Source of the DNA: Candidatus Thorarchaeota archaeon
Lineage (GTDB): Archaea; Asgardarchaeota; Thorarchaeia; Thorarchaeales; Thorarchaeaceae
Direction: 5' to 3'
Assembly (NCBI GenBank): GCA_029855935.1
Contig: JAGSHN010000023.1
Span: 71,516 to 135,515 of the forward strand
DNA length: 64,000 bases
Shown here in pieces: positions 44,539 through 54,398 of this stretch. The position numbers were made by a program, and so were the translations under genes. The notes beneath the pieces are model-generated. The model made no database searches, had not been told where the DNA came from, and worked only from the letters and a program-made list of their open reading frames with translations. Within the stretch, counting starts at the first letter, position 1. Every line of letters begins with the position of its first letter.

Positions 44539-46161
44539 ATGGGTATTCTAACGCTTGTGGACCTGCTTGGAATTCAGAGGTTCATCTTTGAGTCAAACCG
44601 GCTGAGGGATATTCTTGCCGGGTCTATGCTCGTACGCAAAGCGAGTACTGAAATTCTCTCTGACTTTGCGCAACGTTCAGGCCAGGTTGTCTACAGTGCA
44701 GGAGGCACGGGACTGATCCGATTCGAGGCAATGGAGGACGCACGGGAGTTTGCGGGAAGATATACTCGCTGGCTATTCGACAAAGCACCGGGTCTGGATG
44801 CTGCTATTCTCCACAAGAACTATGACGGCAATGGCGACTTCATCGGAACCATAGAGGACCTGGGCGAGCAGATGAGTCTGCTAAAGCTTCGCCGCAGGCG
44901 ACAACTCCCTCTCGGCGGTCTTGGCGTGACCGAGTCCTGCTATGAGACCGGCCAGCCAGCTGTCGCCTTCGACCGGGAGAGTACCAACTCCGTGCCCGTC
45001 GAGCCTCCACTTCCAGACGATTCTCACCAGACAAGACCCATCTCTGCATCTGTCAAGGCTCGACGCGCTGCTGACCTTGAGCGCCAGTCTGATGAGAGGT
45101 GGGTGAGGTTCCTTCCTAGCACTGAGGTTGAGATACGTGGTGAGGAGGTTCAACTTGAATTCCCGAAGGACCTAGACCACCTTGGGCGAAGCCGCACCGA
45201 GAAGAGCCTGATGGCAGTTGTCCACATAGATATGAACGATACAGGTGAGAAACTGCGAAAGATGCAGGAAACCCTCAGGGGGGAGAAAGAGGAAACAGCA
45301 AGGGCGCGCATCAAAAGCACATCTGAGCAGATCAAGAACATAGCTGCAAAAGCATTCAGGGTATGCGTCCAGAGAGTTGTGAAGTCAATAGTCGCTGAGA
45401 AGAAGGACGACGGTCGCCACTACTACATCCAGCACGCAAAGGCGACAAGCAAATTCGAGCTACTCTATCACGACGGCACTCTCTCATTGCCTCTACGCCC
45501 AATAGTCCTTGGAGGCGATGACCTGACCATAGTCTGTGATGCTCGTATAGCATTTGATCTTGCGGCAGCAGCTCTGGAGGAGTTTGAGAGAGGAAACATA
45601 GAGGGCGTCGGTCAGATCACTGGTTGCGCGGGCATAGCGATAGGACGGACTCATACGCCTTTCTTCAGACTCTATCAGCGTTCCGAGGAGCTCTGCAGAA
45701 ACGCCAAGCGGTGGCGCCACGCCGCAGACTATGCTGGTTCAGCCCTTGATTGGCATATCGAATATGGGCAGTCAATCGGACCAATCGAGGAGCTGCGTGC
45801 GCGGTACCTGAAACCCATTTCATCGGCATCACAGGAGTTCACAACATACCGGTTCACATGTCGTCCATATCCGCTTGACTATGATGACGAGTATCTGTCT
45901 TGGAGATGGCTATCGGACACATTCCTGTGTGGTCCCAACGGCCTTCAGACCGGGTCCTGGGCCGAGCGTCGCAACAAGGTCTACAGGCTGAGAGAGGCAG
46001 CACTTGAGGGCGAGGATGTTGTCAAAGGACTGCTCGAACGATGGAAGCGACTCGGCGACAATCTGAGGCTGCCAGCCGAGATAGGCAATGGGTACTTCAA
46101 GAATCAGACTCCGGTCCTTGACGCGGTGGAGCTGGTGAGTCTGTACTTCAAGTTGAGGTGA
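44539..46161 (+). CDS. cas10: Cas10, type III-D, HD-less with intact GGDD
   Basis: 540 residues, the large subunit of the type III effector complex. It begins directly with a palm domain (VDLLGIQRFIFESNRLRDIL), so the N-terminal HD nuclease is absent. First palm: YSAGGTGLIRF and VHIDMNDTG (D231, D234). Second palm: LGGDDLTIV with GGDD at 325-328, the site that makes cyclic oligoadenylates. A small C-rich element (ESCYETGQP) lies between them. DNA cleavage by HD is not expected; signalling is. Start ATG 44539 after TAGGAGTGATG. Eight bases separate it from the next gene. Confidence 0.9.
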   Translation: MGILTLVDLLGIQRFIFESNRLRDILAGSMLVRKASTEILSDFAQRSGQVVYSAGGTGLIRFEAMEDAREFAGRYTRWLFDKAPGLDAAILHKNYDGNGDFIGTIEDLGEQMSLLKLRRRRQLPLGGLGVTESCYETGQPAVAFDRESTNSVPVEPPLPDDSHQTRPISASVKARRAADLERQSDERWVRFLPSTEVEIRGEEVQLEFPKDLDHLGRSRTEKSLMAVVHIDMNDTGEKLRKMQETLRGEKEETARARIKSTSEQIKNIAAKAFRVCVQRVVKSIVAEKKDDGRHYYIQHAKATSKFELLYHDGTLSLPLRPIVLGGDDLTIVCDARIAFDLAAAALEEFERGNIEGVGQITGCAGIAIGRTHTPFFRLYQRSEELCRNAKRWRHAADYAGSALDWHIEYGQSIGPIEELRARYLKPISSASQEFTTYRFTCRPYPLDYDDEYLSWRWLSDTFLCGPNGLQTGSWAERRNKVYRLREAALEGEDVVKGLLERWKRLGDNLRLPAEIGNGYFKNQTPVLDAVELVSLYFKLR

Positions 46162-46168
46162 TGATGAC

Positions 46169-46795
46169 TTGATTCCCCGTGAGTTGACGATTGAGCTCCT
46201 TTCTGACAGTGCATTCGGCGGCGACACTGGTGTCACTGTCGATAGAGAGGTCACACACGATGAAACTGGTCTACCGTTCATTCCCGGCAAGAGTATTCGC
46301 GGGCTACTGAGAGATACCTGGCTATCAATGCATCACTGCTTCCCCTCATTGTGGGAGGCTGCTGCACGGGTGCTCGGACGACCCAAACGCCTTGACGAGC
46401 ACTGTATCCTCCGCATAGGTGACGCTCTGCTCGAACCTGCTGTGAGGGAGTGGGTCCTATACGGCCTATCGAAGGGCACACGCCTCACATCCGACCTCGT
46501 TCTTGAGGCTCTCACCGACATTCGGACTCAGACGGCTGTTGACCGTGTCAGAGGGGCACCGAAGAAGGGGACACTCCGTAGCACTCGTGTCATATTGAGA
46601 GGTGTGAAGCTGCGAAGCCATCTGGAATGGCTCGGAGAACCGACAAAGGACGACCTGCGCGTTCTTGCCCTCTGCGCTCTGGGTACCCGACAGGCCGGGT
46701 TGTCTTCCAACCGGGGACTGGGCCACATCAGAATGCTTCTCGACAACAGTTTGCACCAGACAAGGAAACTGGCCAGACTGGAGGGGGGACAATGA
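46169..46795 (+). CDS. Cas7-like RAMP (Csm3-like), type III-D backbone subunit
   Basis: 208 residues from TTG 46169. RAMP fold with the N-terminal loop VDREVTHDETGLPFIPGKSI (an aspartate in the place of the Csm3 RNA-cleaving Asp), continuing to RGLLRD, and the Gly-rich C-terminal loop LSSNRGLGHIRML. It would line the crRNA backbone and cut target RNA at 6-nucleotide steps. Ends in ATGA overlap with csx10. Confidence 0.8.
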   Translation: MIPRELTIELLSDSAFGGDTGVTVDREVTHDETGLPFIPGKSIRGLLRDTWLSMHHCFPSLWEAAARVLGRPKRLDEHCILRIGDALLEPAVREWVLYGLSKGTRLTSDLVLEALTDIRTQTAVDRVRGAPKKGTLRSTRVILRGVKLRSHLEWLGEPTKDDLRVLALCALGTRQAGLSSNRGLGHIRMLLDNSLHQTRKLARLEGGQ

Positions 46796-48414
46796 GTAAC
46801 TACTATCCGTTTGTTCTGCATCTTACCGCCCCAGCAATCATTCGTGATATTGGTCAGGACCCGTCCTGCGCGACGTCTATGGCATACATTCCGGGCTCAA
46901 CGATACGCGGTGCCCTTGCCTTCCGGGTGAAGAAGACCGCTCCGGACCTATTCGATAGGATTGTGTTGTCAGATGAGGTTAGGTTCCTCAATGCGTACCC
47001 GTATGTCGATCAGAAGAGGTTCCTACCAACGCCAGTTTCCTACGCACGAGAGAAATACAGTCACCCGGAGGTCATCTGGGACCGCGCAGCCCTCAATACA
47101 CAGATCGCTGGTCTTGTTCCGATCAGTAGACCTTTCTGCTCCTTGGTAGAACCGTCGGTACTGCTGTACACGCCAGCGATGGGACGACGGCTACATCACT
47201 TGCGCGACCGAAAGGCGGGTCTTGCCCACGGCAAGAACGAGAATCAGGTAGGCACAGTCTACTGGAACGAATATCTGGAGAGCGACCAAGACTTCTGCGG
47301 GGCAATCTATGTTCGCGATGGAGCGGAGACCGAGAGAATTGTGGACACCCTCAGGGAGTGTACATCGCAGCCTCTGTTGCTCGGACGCGCGAAGCGCAGC
47401 GGCTACGGAGGCCTGGCCACTGTAGAGTGGCAGCAGCCTGTGCGGCGCGAAGTCCTTCTGACCGGGAGACGGGATGTTGCAAGGAGCATTGATACCGGAG
47501 CGTACTTCAGAGTCGTACTGCTATCTGACTGTGTTTCAGTCAATCACGAGACCGGCGAGATCGACCCGTACAGTTCCATCACCGAACTCCTAAGGCAACT
47601 CAAAGGACGTGCCGATCTGCAGGCGATATTCTCAGGTACACGGCTCATCGGAGGATTCAACAGGACGTGGAGGCTTCAGACACCTCAGGAATGGGCTCTT
47701 GCTGCAGGCTCGGTTCTTGTTCTCCGGGCGACTGATACAATTGATGAGCAGACAATCCTCGACATAGAAGATCGTGGTCTAGGACTGCGCAGAAATGAGG
47801 GGTTTGGCCGGATAGTGTTCCTAGCCCACGCCCGAAATCGATTGTCACTCCAGACCGCCCCGACCGAGAAACCAGTAGCACCCGAAGGCAGCCCGCCAAA
47901 ACTGGTACTTCAAATTGAGAAAAGAATCATCTGGAATCAGCTCGTCCGCCAGTGCCAGATTCGCGCGTCGATGATTGCCGACGGAGTGCAGAGGCTTCCC
48001 AGTCCGAGCCTGCTCTCAAGGCTCTTGAGCGCTCTCTATAGCAAGGACAATGCGCTTGCGACGCTCAGCGAATGGCTGGGAGATAACGAGGAAAAGCAGT
48101 TGAAGAGTGACGCGATGAAGCAGCTGAAGGTAGCAAAGTTCAGACCTCCCGCGTGCTCAAGCGGCACAAGGACGAATCTGCGAGAATTCATTCGAAAGAT
48201 CATCAGGGCTGCCGAAGGGCGCAGAGAGAGGCCGAAACATCCTGAGGACCGCGAGTACTTCGAAACTATCATTGAAACCGAGAGAATCTCAAGGGAGTTC
48301 GGCATAAGGGACGAAGCAAGGACTCCAGAGACACGCGACCTTGTCCTGAAGTTCTTGGAGGCCTTTCTCGGAGCACTGGTGTACAAGGCCAACATCAGGA
48401 GGCGTGACAAGTAA
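46792..48414 (+). CDS. csx10: Csx10, type III-D Cas5-like RAMP
   Basis: 540 residues from ATG 46792. N-terminal RAMP with YIPGSTIRGALAFRV, then the marker GRAKRSGYGGLATVEWQQP. A second RAMP-like half contains TRLIGGFNRTW and GLRRNEGFGRIVFL, followed by a helical C-terminal region of ~170 residues. Csx10 is the signature of subtype III-D, taking the Cas5 position that holds the crRNA 5' tag. Confidence 0.85.
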   Translation: MSNYYPFVLHLTAPAIIRDIGQDPSCATSMAYIPGSTIRGALAFRVKKTAPDLFDRIVLSDEVRFLNAYPYVDQKRFLPTPVSYAREKYSHPEVIWDRAALNTQIAGLVPISRPFCSLVEPSVLLYTPAMGRRLHHLRDRKAGLAHGKNENQVGTVYWNEYLESDQDFCGAIYVRDGAETERIVDTLRECTSQPLLLGRAKRSGYGGLATVEWQQPVRREVLLTGRRDVARSIDTGAYFRVVLLSDCVSVNHETGEIDPYSSITELLRQLKGRADLQAIFSGTRLIGGFNRTWRLQTPQEWALAAGSVLVLRATDTIDEQTILDIEDRGLGLRRNEGFGRIVFLAHARNRLSLQTAPTEKPVAPEGSPPKLVLQIEKRIIWNQLVRQCQIRASMIADGVQRLPSPSLLSRLLSALYSKDNALATLSEWLGDNEEKQLKSDAMKQLKVAKFRPPACSSGTRTNLREFIRKIIRAAEGRRERPKHPEDREYFETIIETERISREFGIRDEARTPETRDLVLKFLEAFLGALVYKANIRRRDK

Positions 48415-49873
48415 GATGAATCCAGCTGGGCAACTAGAGATCGACAAGACTATGACAGATGATGGCGGCGTTCGTTCCATTGTGGCACGTTGGGTGATCA
48501 CCGGAACACTAACGACGAGATCCCCTGTCCTGATTGGCGGTGCACTAGAGTCCGAGATTCTCGACAATGAGATTCTGCGGAGAAAGTACTCAGGCGAACC
48601 ATTCATTCCCGGTGCTACGCTGGCTGGTGCTCTCAGAAACTATCTTATGGATGTTCTTGCAGGATATGGCCAGTCGGACTCGGACATCGATATCTCGGAC
48701 CTGTTTGGTTCCCCTCACGAGAGCGAGGACCCGTGGCAGAGTTCGCTCATAGCATTTGACGCAGTGGCCGAGAAATGCCATCTCACAGAGATTCGGCACG
48801 GTGTCGCGATTGACAGCCGAACTGGTACCGCAGAGGAACACAAGAAGTTCACATACGAGGTTCTTCCGGCGGGGGTTGAATTCCCAATCCGATTTGACCT
48901 CGTCGTTGAAGCGTCCGATGACGAGATTGTTCTGTTGGAGAAGCTGGTCAAGGCACTGGAGGGCTTGGAGAATGGCGACATCCGATTCGGGATGAAAAAG
49001 AGTAGAGGTCTTGGTGAATGCGTCTGCAGCGACTGGCGGGTGAAGAGATTTGACCTCAGGTCAAAACAAGGGTGGCTTGACTGGGTTTCAACAGACCATC
49101 GAAGACCACTGGACGGTGATGCAAGGAAAAGCATTCGAGATGCGGTTTCCAGCGAGCTGGACAAAACAGTAGAGGACCTCCCAGACAGGCGGCAACGAGC
49201 AGTCTTTCGTCTGGAGCTGGACGCTAGAGGTCCACTGATAATTCGTTCACCGGGAACCAGCGCCGACGACCCCGACGCCTCACACCTACTCTCAGGGACT
49301 CAGCCCGTGGTCAGTGGAACGGCTCTGGCCGGGGTGTTGAGGACAAGAGCACTCCAGATTGCCCAGACAGTGAAGGGAGAGGATGGTCGCAGGCTCGTAG
49401 ACAGTCTGTTCGGGCCGCAACTTGGTAGTGACACAGAGAAGGCACGCAGATCTCGTGTTCAGGTGACAGAGGCCAGCATAGAATCAGCAAAGAGCCTTCA
49501 GCCCACCCGTGTACGGATAGATAGGTTCACTGGTGGATCGATGCACGGACTCCTGTTCACCGAGAGACTGGTCTATGGCGGAGAATTCTCTCTCACTATC
49601 GAGGTGAGGAATCCCACTGCGGCCGATATCGGACTGCTTCTGCTTGTGTTCAGAGACCTTGTGACAGGTCAATTGCAGATTGGGGGTGAGAGTTCCGTGG
49701 GACGGGGCATCACAACTGGGAGACTCACAATAGAAGAGATTCGACTCGATGATGAAACTTTGACCGGTATCACCGTGGCTCCGGGGGAAGTCTGCAAGGA
49801 GGCAGCACGGCTTGAAGAGTTCGTGGCAGAATTCCTCGGTGGGGCTGGCAAGAACGTTGGGGGTGAACGCTAG
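48404..49873 (+). CDS. Double Cas7 (Csm3-like) RAMP fusion
   Basis: 489 residues from GTG 48404, or 485 from ATG 48416, one base after the csx10 stop. Two Cas7 domains in one chain. The first has LDNEILRRKYSGEPFIPGAT (Asp in the Csm3 catalytic position) and GMKKSRGLGE. The second starts near 265 with ELDARGPLIIRS, has SADDPDASHLLSGTQPVVSG and the loop IGGESSVGRGI. Such fusions are known in III-D relatives and resemble an early step toward the single-chain gRAMP of III-E. Confidence 0.85.
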   Translation: MTSKMNPAGQLEIDKTMTDDGGVRSIVARWVITGTLTTRSPVLIGGALESEILDNEILRRKYSGEPFIPGATLAGALRNYLMDVLAGYGQSDSDIDISDLFGSPHESEDPWQSSLIAFDAVAEKCHLTEIRHGVAIDSRTGTAEEHKKFTYEVLPAGVEFPIRFDLVVEASDDEIVLLEKLVKALEGLENGDIRFGMKKSRGLGECVCSDWRVKRFDLRSKQGWLDWVSTDHRRPLDGDARKSIRDAVSSELDKTVEDLPDRRQRAVFRLELDARGPLIIRSPGTSADDPDASHLLSGTQPVVSGTALAGVLRTRALQIAQTVKGEDGRRLVDSLFGPQLGSDTEKARRSRVQVTEASIESAKSLQPTRVRIDRFTGGSMHGLLFTERLVYGGEFSLTIEVRNPTAADIGLLLLVFRDLVTGQLQIGGESSVGRGITTGRLTIEEIRLDDETLTGITVAPGEVCKEAARLEEFVAEFLGGAGKNVGGER

Positions 49874-50479
49874 ATGATAGCAAATGTGGACTGTATGGGA
49901 CTCGAGATTCGGGAACTTGAGAATCCAGACGACCTTCTCGACTGGTTGCTAGGTGGGGATGAACCTGCAGATCAGTCACACCACGACCTTGTCAATGGAC
50001 TGAGATGGGCACTGGTCTACACAACGGAGAGCATCGTGTGGGGAAAGATTCAGGATGGGAGATGGACGCTCGCGTCAAGCGTGTTCCCCGACACGCTCGT
50101 TTCACCGACCCACGACAATTTCCTTCGCGTCAGAATGTTTGGACCCCGTCTCGAGGTCAGAATATGGCGCCACGAGGAACAACTAATTGGTCGTGTCCTG
50201 GCTGATCAGCCCTCATTCCAAGGACCGGAGTGGCTTGAGCCGTGCGAACAGGAGTTCCTCCTTGTAGGCGACACCCTCGAAAGGTCCTCTGACAGGTTCT
50301 CGCTGGTCATCGGGAGGTCGGGCAGTCAGCAGGTTCTTCCCGTCAGTGTTGAGCCTGATACGTCCGGTAGACTCTCTCGTAGGCCACGCCTTGTCGTCAA
50401 ACACTATTTTGGGTCCGACCCTGAAACAGGAGAAACAAAACGGGTGGTTTCCCGGCTTGTTGATCTAATAGGAGGTTGA
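49874..50479 (+). CDS. csx19: Csx19, type III-D accessory protein
   Basis: 201 residues. It matches the Csx19/TIGR03984 pattern: YTTESIVWGKIQDGRW, SSVFPDTLVSPTHDNFLRV, RMFGPRLEVRIWR, and the C-terminal strand pair LVVKHYFGSDPETGET, RVVSRLVDLIG. A small subunit found almost only with Csx10-type systems; its biochemical role is not established to my knowledge. Tight operon position: starts immediately after the Cas7 fusion, and its stop overlaps the next start. Confidence 0.8.
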   Translation: MIANVDCMGLEIRELENPDDLLDWLLGGDEPADQSHHDLVNGLRWALVYTTESIVWGKIQDGRWTLASSVFPDTLVSPTHDNFLRVRMFGPRLEVRIWRHEEQLIGRVLADQPSFQGPEWLEPCEQEFLLVGDTLERSSDRFSLVIGRSGSQQVLPVSVEPDTSGRLSRRPRLVVKHYFGSDPETGETKRVVSRLVDLIGG

Positions 50480-52659
50480 TGATAGTGCCAGTGAAACATG
50501 GATGGCCTAGTGATTCGATGCGCCACAGGAAGCAAGCCAGCTCGCGCGGCGACAGAAGAGGCGGAAAGGAAAGACCCCCAAGGGGGAAGAAGAGTCAGGC
50601 CAAGCAAGGGCGTGGTCCGAATGGACACTCCAAGAGCAAGGACCAACTCAAATCATCCACGGCGCCGTATAATTTCGTTCCGTTGCCGAATGAACCTATA
50701 CTGGTGGACAATGACGAAAAGTTCTATGTCGACCTCAATGGCGAGAGACGCCCAGTGTGGCAAATTGGAGACCACTTTCACGCGGACCTGTGCCACGGCT
50801 GGATAGACGTTGAGATAGAGGCCGAAACTCCCATCTACATTCGCTGTGCACCGCCCCCTGACAAGACATTGCCGTCGGACGTTCTCAGGAATCCGGAACT
50901 TCAGCATTTCTATCATCACGGTGATCCGGACAGACCCGTGATTCCCGGTAGCAGCATTAGAGGACCGATTCGCACGCTGTTTGAGATAGTGTCCTTCAGC
51001 AAGTTCATGCCGGGACAGCAGTTCCACGACAAGCAGTTCGTCTTCAGGGCAGTCGCCGACAGGTTCCCACTTGGGGACCATTATAGGGAGCTGATGACCA
51101 AGGGAGAGGTCCATGGGGGGTTCCTTGAGCGGAAGGGCAAGGACTGGTACATCCGTCCCGCAAAGGAGCCTCACGGGATAGCCATTGTGAAGATACCTGT
51201 GGATTGTGTTGCGCAGACGATGCCCAAAGGTGAGCACTGTGAGGTGCCAAGAGAGAAGTTGAAGAGTAAAGGCGCAGAGAATCTGAGGAGCATAGTGAGA
51301 TACATTGATCTTGATTCGTACTTGGATGAGGACAAGAACAGCAACGAGATAGAGTTACCTGCGTCAACTAAACTGTTCGAATCGCCAGAAGAGGGTCTTG
51401 AAGAGATTCACATCCTGCAGTGTGGCGAGGCTCCGAAACGAGAATTCTGCTACGCTATCTTCGGGCCTGAGGAGAACGATGACAGGCTCATTCCGATACC
51501 GGATGACCTGTGGATGCTGTATGATGAAGACGCAAAGATGAAGCGTGGCCTTCCCACCCGAGTGCTCCGCGAGAAGCACGCGCTACTCTATCTGACACGC
51601 AAGGACTACCGTTCTGAAGAGAATCCGCATAGTCTGGTATTCTTCGGCCCCTGCCGGATGTTTCGGATACCCTATGACTCAAGGGTGTCAGACCACGTAC
51701 CGGAGGCACTGAAGAAGCCCGGGGGGCTTGATCTGACCGAGGTGGTATTTGGTACCGCACGAAGGATCAATGACACAGACGGATCTGAGAGCAGCATTGC
51801 AATACGAAGTCGGCTGGTCTTTGAGGATGCATACTGGGTGGAGGGTGAAGACGGAAAGTCACCCTTCTATAAGAACAATGACGGAAGACGGGTCCCGCTA
51901 GTCCTGTCCGGTCCGAAGGCAACGGCATTTCAGCACTATCTCAAGCAGACACCGGAGGCAAAGGATGATCCGGAGGAGCATCTACTTGATTGGTCCGATG
52001 ACGAGGCGGAGATACGAGGCTACAAGCTATACTGGCACAAGAAGGGAGTGACGGACCGCGAGATCTTCCTGCACGACAAGGCAGGAAGGCCTCTCCGAAG
52101 ACCCCTGAAGAAACCCAAGCAACACACGGTGATTCGTCCTGTCAGGAGAGGGACGCGGTTCAGAGGAAGAATTCGTTTCAACAACCTGACGGATATCGAA
52201 CTGGGAGCGCTGCTCACCGTTCTTGACCTCGGACCCACAAAACGGCACAAGATTGGAATGGTCAAGCCCTACGGTATGGGGAGCGTGAGGATCACTCCCA
52301 CGGTCTATCGCATCGACCCGGTTGAGTGCTACTCGTGCCTGTTTGACGAGGCGGGTCGTCTTGCGCGACCAGCAGCACGACTTGAGGACGGAGAGGTCAC
52401 GAGGCTGAAGAGAGTGTTTGAGTCGTGGGTCACCCGCCGCGTGAAGACCGGGGGTCACAAGCTCTGGGAGATCCCGCGCTTGAAGAAGTTGTCAGTGATG
52501 CTGGAGTGGGACAACGCACCCGAGAGAACTTGCACGCGCTACCTGGGACACAATCCAGTGACAAACCGGATGAACCTGCGACTCTGGCGTGACAGGCCTA
52601 TCCTCCCCGACCCTGAGGAAGTGTCTAAGTGTAGAGCAAGAGCGCCTCAACGGGGCTGA
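50476..52659 (+). CDS. Large RAMP protein (TIGR03986-like), type III-D
   Basis: About 727 residues. Starts at TTG 50476 or, more likely, ATG 50479, both behind AGGAGGT. The first ~60 residues are very basic (GDRRGGKERPPRGKKSQAK). The family mark PYNFVPLPNEPIL follows, then the RAMP loop VIPGSSIRGPIRTLFEI and, near the C-terminus, a G-rich loop KPYGMGSVRI. A long middle insertion (about 300-500) is typical of this Cas7-like group. Last gene of the III-D operon, ~490 bases before array 2. Confidence 0.85.
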   Translation: MMIVPVKHGWPSDSMRHRKQASSRGDRRGGKERPPRGKKSQAKQGRGPNGHSKSKDQLKSSTAPYNFVPLPNEPILVDNDEKFYVDLNGERRPVWQIGDHFHADLCHGWIDVEIEAETPIYIRCAPPPDKTLPSDVLRNPELQHFYHHGDPDRPVIPGSSIRGPIRTLFEIVSFSKFMPGQQFHDKQFVFRAVADRFPLGDHYRELMTKGEVHGGFLERKGKDWYIRPAKEPHGIAIVKIPVDCVAQTMPKGEHCEVPREKLKSKGAENLRSIVRYIDLDSYLDEDKNSNEIELPASTKLFESPEEGLEEIHILQCGEAPKREFCYAIFGPEENDDRLIPIPDDLWMLYDEDAKMKRGLPTRVLREKHALLYLTRKDYRSEENPHSLVFFGPCRMFRIPYDSRVSDHVPEALKKPGGLDLTEVVFGTARRINDTDGSESSIAIRSRLVFEDAYWVEGEDGKSPFYKNNDGRRVPLVLSGPKATAFQHYLKQTPEAKDDPEEHLLDWSDDEAEIRGYKLYWHKKGVTDREIFLHDKAGRPLRRPLKKPKQHTVIRPVRRGTRFRGRIRFNNLTDIELGALLTVLDLGPTKRHKIGMVKPYGMGSVRITPTVYRIDPVECYSCLFDEAGRLARPAARLEDGEVTRLKRVFESWVTRRVKTGGHKLWEIPRLKKLSVMLEWDNAPERTCTRYLGHNPVTNRMNLRLWRDRPILPDPEEVSKCRARAPQRG

Positions 52660-53036
52660 GTCGGCAATAATGCAGACCTCACGGGGGAAATGGTAACCCC
52701 TCGTCGGTGAGACCCAGATAGAGGACTGCAACCACTCCGTGACGACAGCCCGTGGTACACCTACGACGGTCTTTCGGCCGGTGATTTAGTCGCCATCACC
52801 GAGCCGCTACAGCATTTGAGACGGTAGTCGCTGTTCACTGGCTACCAGCACCCGCAGGCCAAACACGGGCGCACGGCAATCCGGTACACTTGAGCCCTGT
52901 TGACTCGCAGGCGCCTCTGTGGACGGTCGTTCTACGAAGACCCGCTGACCTGACCGAGGTGGACAGACGGAGGGCCACACCGGGTCAAGATCTCTGAGCT
53001 GGCGCTTGCACGCAGAGTCCTATGCGGTCATTGAAC
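52660..53036. other. Intergenic stretch between III-D operon and leader 2
   Basis: No intact gene. Short open pieces in one frame (DDSPWYTYDGLSAGDLV at about 52749) hint at decayed coding DNA, without a recognisable family. Confidence 0.4.
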
Positions 53037-53148
53037 CTCTATGTGTATCTTGTCACACCACCGTGCACAACTAGAGGTTTCCAGGACGGGGTGCACACAG
53101 CGACCACCATAACGCTTATTTTGGCGAAAATAGGTAAAAATACCTGCG
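53037..53148 (+). promoter_or_regulatory. CRISPR leader 2
   Basis: Shares almost every base with leader 1 from CTATGTGTA through GTGCACAACTAGAGG, the second GTGCAC, and AATACCTGCG at the array edge; differs mainly in AATAGGTAAAAATACC. Confidence 0.8.
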
Positions 53149-54191
53149 GTTTGAATCGGACTAGAAGTAGGGTTGAAACCGTAGTCCAGCGACAGGTCCC
53201 AGTCCAGCCCGTTGCAGGTTTGAATCGGACTAGAAGTAGGGTTGAAACGCGGACTTCGAGAAGATCGCTGCGGAGTGCTATCTGGCGTTTGAATCGGACT
53301 AGAAGTAGGGTTGAAACGCGCTCCAGTTCGTGTCTAGCACGCTGATTATAGCATGTTTGAATCGGACTAGAAGTAGGGTTGAAACCTCTTTATTCAATGG
53401 AATCTTATCTATTAGAAAATAGTTTGAATCGGACTAGAAGTAGGGTTGAAACGACGCAACATACGCGGAGAAAGTGCTGAAGATCATGCGTTTGAATCGG
53501 ACTAGAAGTAGGGTTGAAACCTGATGGATGCCCGCGACAGATAGTTCCGTTCCTTGAGTTTGAATCGGACTAGAAGTAGGGTTGAAACACTCTGGCCCTG
53601 ACATTCGCATACTCCTCGTATGCACTGTTTGAATCGGACTAGAAGTAGGGTTGAAACTCAACCCTGTCACTGCTGTCACACTGTCTACCCCCTGTTTGAA
53701 TCGGACTAGAAGTAGGGTTGAAACCTTGATGTTGCGCTCGATGTCTGGAAGGGCCGTGCTGGTTTGAATCGGACTAGAAGTAGGGTTGAAACGCATGACG
53801 AGAAGCGGGCTCACCCGTTCACCGCTCTTGTTTGAATCGGACTAGAAGTAGGGTTGAAACACTCCTCCTCCTTCATCAGAGCCTTCATCATCTCGTGTTT
53901 GAATCGGACTAGAAGTAGGGTTGAAACATGATACGGGTGGCTTATAAGTCAAATCTCCGTAAAAGTTTGAATCGGACTAGAAGTAGGGTTGAAACCGTTC
54001 TGCGAGGATGTTGCCCGAAGGGCGGTCGAGAGGTTTGAATCGGACTAGAAGTAGGGTTGAAACGGCAGAAGGCCAGAGGTGACATTCTCGATGCGCTGCG
54101 GAGTTTGAATCGGACTAGAAGTAGGGTTGAAACAGCTCATCCAAAATATCATCTGCTAAGACAAATATTGTTTGAATGGGACTAGAAGTAG
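53149..54191 (+). CRISPR. CRISPR array 2: 15 full repeats plus one truncated, 15 spacers
   Basis: The 31-base repeat begins GTTTGAATCGGACTA, continues GAAGT and ends AGGGTTGAAAC. Starts: 53149, 53218, 53287, 53355, 53422, 53490, 53558, 53627, 53694, 53762, 53830, 53897, 53965, 54033, 54103, and a terminal partial copy at 54170 with one change (GAATGGGAC) that breaks off after 22 bases. Spacers are 36-39 bases. It lies between the III-D and I-B operons, with the leader on the III-D side. Confidence 0.98.
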
Positions 54192-54222
54192 CGCCGGTAG
54201 GAGAGGGATGGCATAAGGTCGT

Positions 54223-54253
54223 ACGTGAGTCGGACGGAGGATGAATCTGGAAC
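54223..54253 (+). repeat. Possible decayed repeat beyond array 2
   Basis: GTGAGTCGGAC and GGAAC at repeat spacing match the array 2 repeat at about 16 of 31 positions. It is 53 bases after the truncated repeat, short of one period, consistent with a deletion that also truncated that repeat. Confidence 0.35.
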
Positions 54254-54398
54254 GGCTGTTCACCTGTGGGAGGACTGGTATCGCGAGGGAGTGAACTGGA
54301 GGGGTAGTGCCACCGTGGAATAGAGATTGCGAGGGCAGATGAACAATCGGCCGCACGGCTCAGCCGGGCACGGGGTCAGATTGCAGGAGAGATGATCG

